Source: Oscillospiraceae bacterium (GTDB lineage Bacteria > Bacillota > Clostridia > Saccharofermentanales > Saccharofermentanaceae). From it: DNA of 39,468 nucleotides. Both the position numbers and the translations under genes were made by a program. This document shows positions 39,375 to 39,468 of this stretch, piece after piece (the first letter of the stretch is position 1; each line of letters begins with the position of its first letter). Where the stretch lies: the NCBI GenBank assembly GCA_902782125.1, contig CACZMA010000016.1:1-39468 (forward strand), in the 5' to 3' direction. The notes under the pieces were generated by a model. The model was not told where the DNA came from. It ran no database searches and worked only from the letters and a program-made list of their open reading frames with translations.

Positions 39375-39468
39375 TGAACCCACAAAGTTGGACGGCTTAA
39401 AATGAGTATAAGGACTGATTCCTTGCCTGGCAAGGAGTCAGTCCTTTCAGTTTGACCTGGATTCTCTC
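39375..39468 (-). mobile_element. IS3-family insertion sequence, 3' end (runs off the window)
   Basis: TGAACCCACAAAGTTGGAC (39375-39393) looks like the terminal inverted repeat of an IS3-family element (TG...CCC..AAAGTTGGAC). The reading frame entering from the window edge on the minus strand is the end of its transposase. The other end and the target duplication lie outside. Confidence 0.75.
39397..39468 (-). CDS. IS3-family transposase (OrfB), C-terminal end, partial
   Basis: The minus strand reads 'ERIQVKLKGLTPCQARNQSL' followed by three residues and TAA (39399-39397). The 'RIQVKLKGLTP..ARNQS' pattern is the usual end of IS3/IS150-type rve-family integrases. Only 23 codons are inside the window; the DDE catalytic core is beyond it. 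The codons for LTPCQARNQS form an almost perfect 18-bp hairpin (39410-39446 region). Confidence 0.75.
   Translation of the reverse strand, partial: ERIQVKLKGLTPCQARNQSLYSF

Overview
The window looks like a chromosomal stretch from a member of the Bacillota, class Clostridia, probably an animal-associated anaerobe. The signs are AGGAGG-type ribosome binding sites, sigma-A-like promoters, DUF2975/XRE and DUF4173-type gene pairs, many small lipoproteins, a DUF2130 protein and remnants of a clostridial conjugative element. Base composition looks near 50% G+C over most genes and more AT-rich in the remnant zones. No rRNA, complete tRNA or CRISPR array was seen. The species cannot be named from the sequence.

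Layout. (1) 0.2-2.4 kb: AraC-family regulator divergent from a secreted GH16 beta-glucanase lipoprotein with a C-terminal carbohydrate-binding domain. (2) 2.4-6.3 kb, minus strand: a palindromic repeat element, then a LuxE-LuxC fatty-acid-reductase pair without luciferase genes, followed by a small HExxH membrane protein, then a separate membrane protein. (3) 6.4-9.3 kb: DUF1294-metallophosphoesterase fusion, YjjG-like HAD phosphatase, XRE/zinc-ribbon regulator, GNAT. (4) 9.4-16.9 kb: a 761-residue ECF sigma factor fused to a membrane segment and a large outer domain, an alpha/beta hydrolase, a DUF2975-XRE-DUF4173-like operon, and zinc-ribbon and membrane proteins of unknown role. (5) 16.9-26.0 kb, the least orderly part: a dispersed repeat, a broken CoaX, a TetR with a divergent hydrolase, a stand-alone propeptide-like protein, an EAL-PAS-degenerate-GGDEF protein, and a surface-protein gene interrupted by a reversed VirD4/TraG fragment. 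(6) 26-32.3 kb: small lipoprotein and membrane genes, a FeoB-associated/HMA fusion with paired palindromes, a DUF2130 coiled-coil protein, a CASTOR/POLLUX-like RCK channel and a flavin-type oxidase. (7) 32.5-36.3 kb: a TetR-hydrolase-hydrolase operon linked by ATGA overlaps, a compact candidate type I toxin-antitoxin locus, a membrane-anchored HNH protein and a DUF5104-like lipoprotein. (8) 36.4-39.5 kb: a TetR overlapping a rifampicin-phosphotransferase-like enzyme, and the end of an IS3-family element running out of the window.

The most striking system is at about 34.86-35.20 kb. A 28-residue Fst/Ldr-like membrane peptide with a very strong Shine-Dalgarno is faced by a convergent promoter for a roughly 65-70 nt antisense RNA. 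The two transcripts share a symmetric 12-bp terminator and a perfect 16-bp direct repeat covering the toxin's first codons. This is the architecture of the enterococcal par (Fst/RNA II) locus, with a peptide that differs from the classical one.
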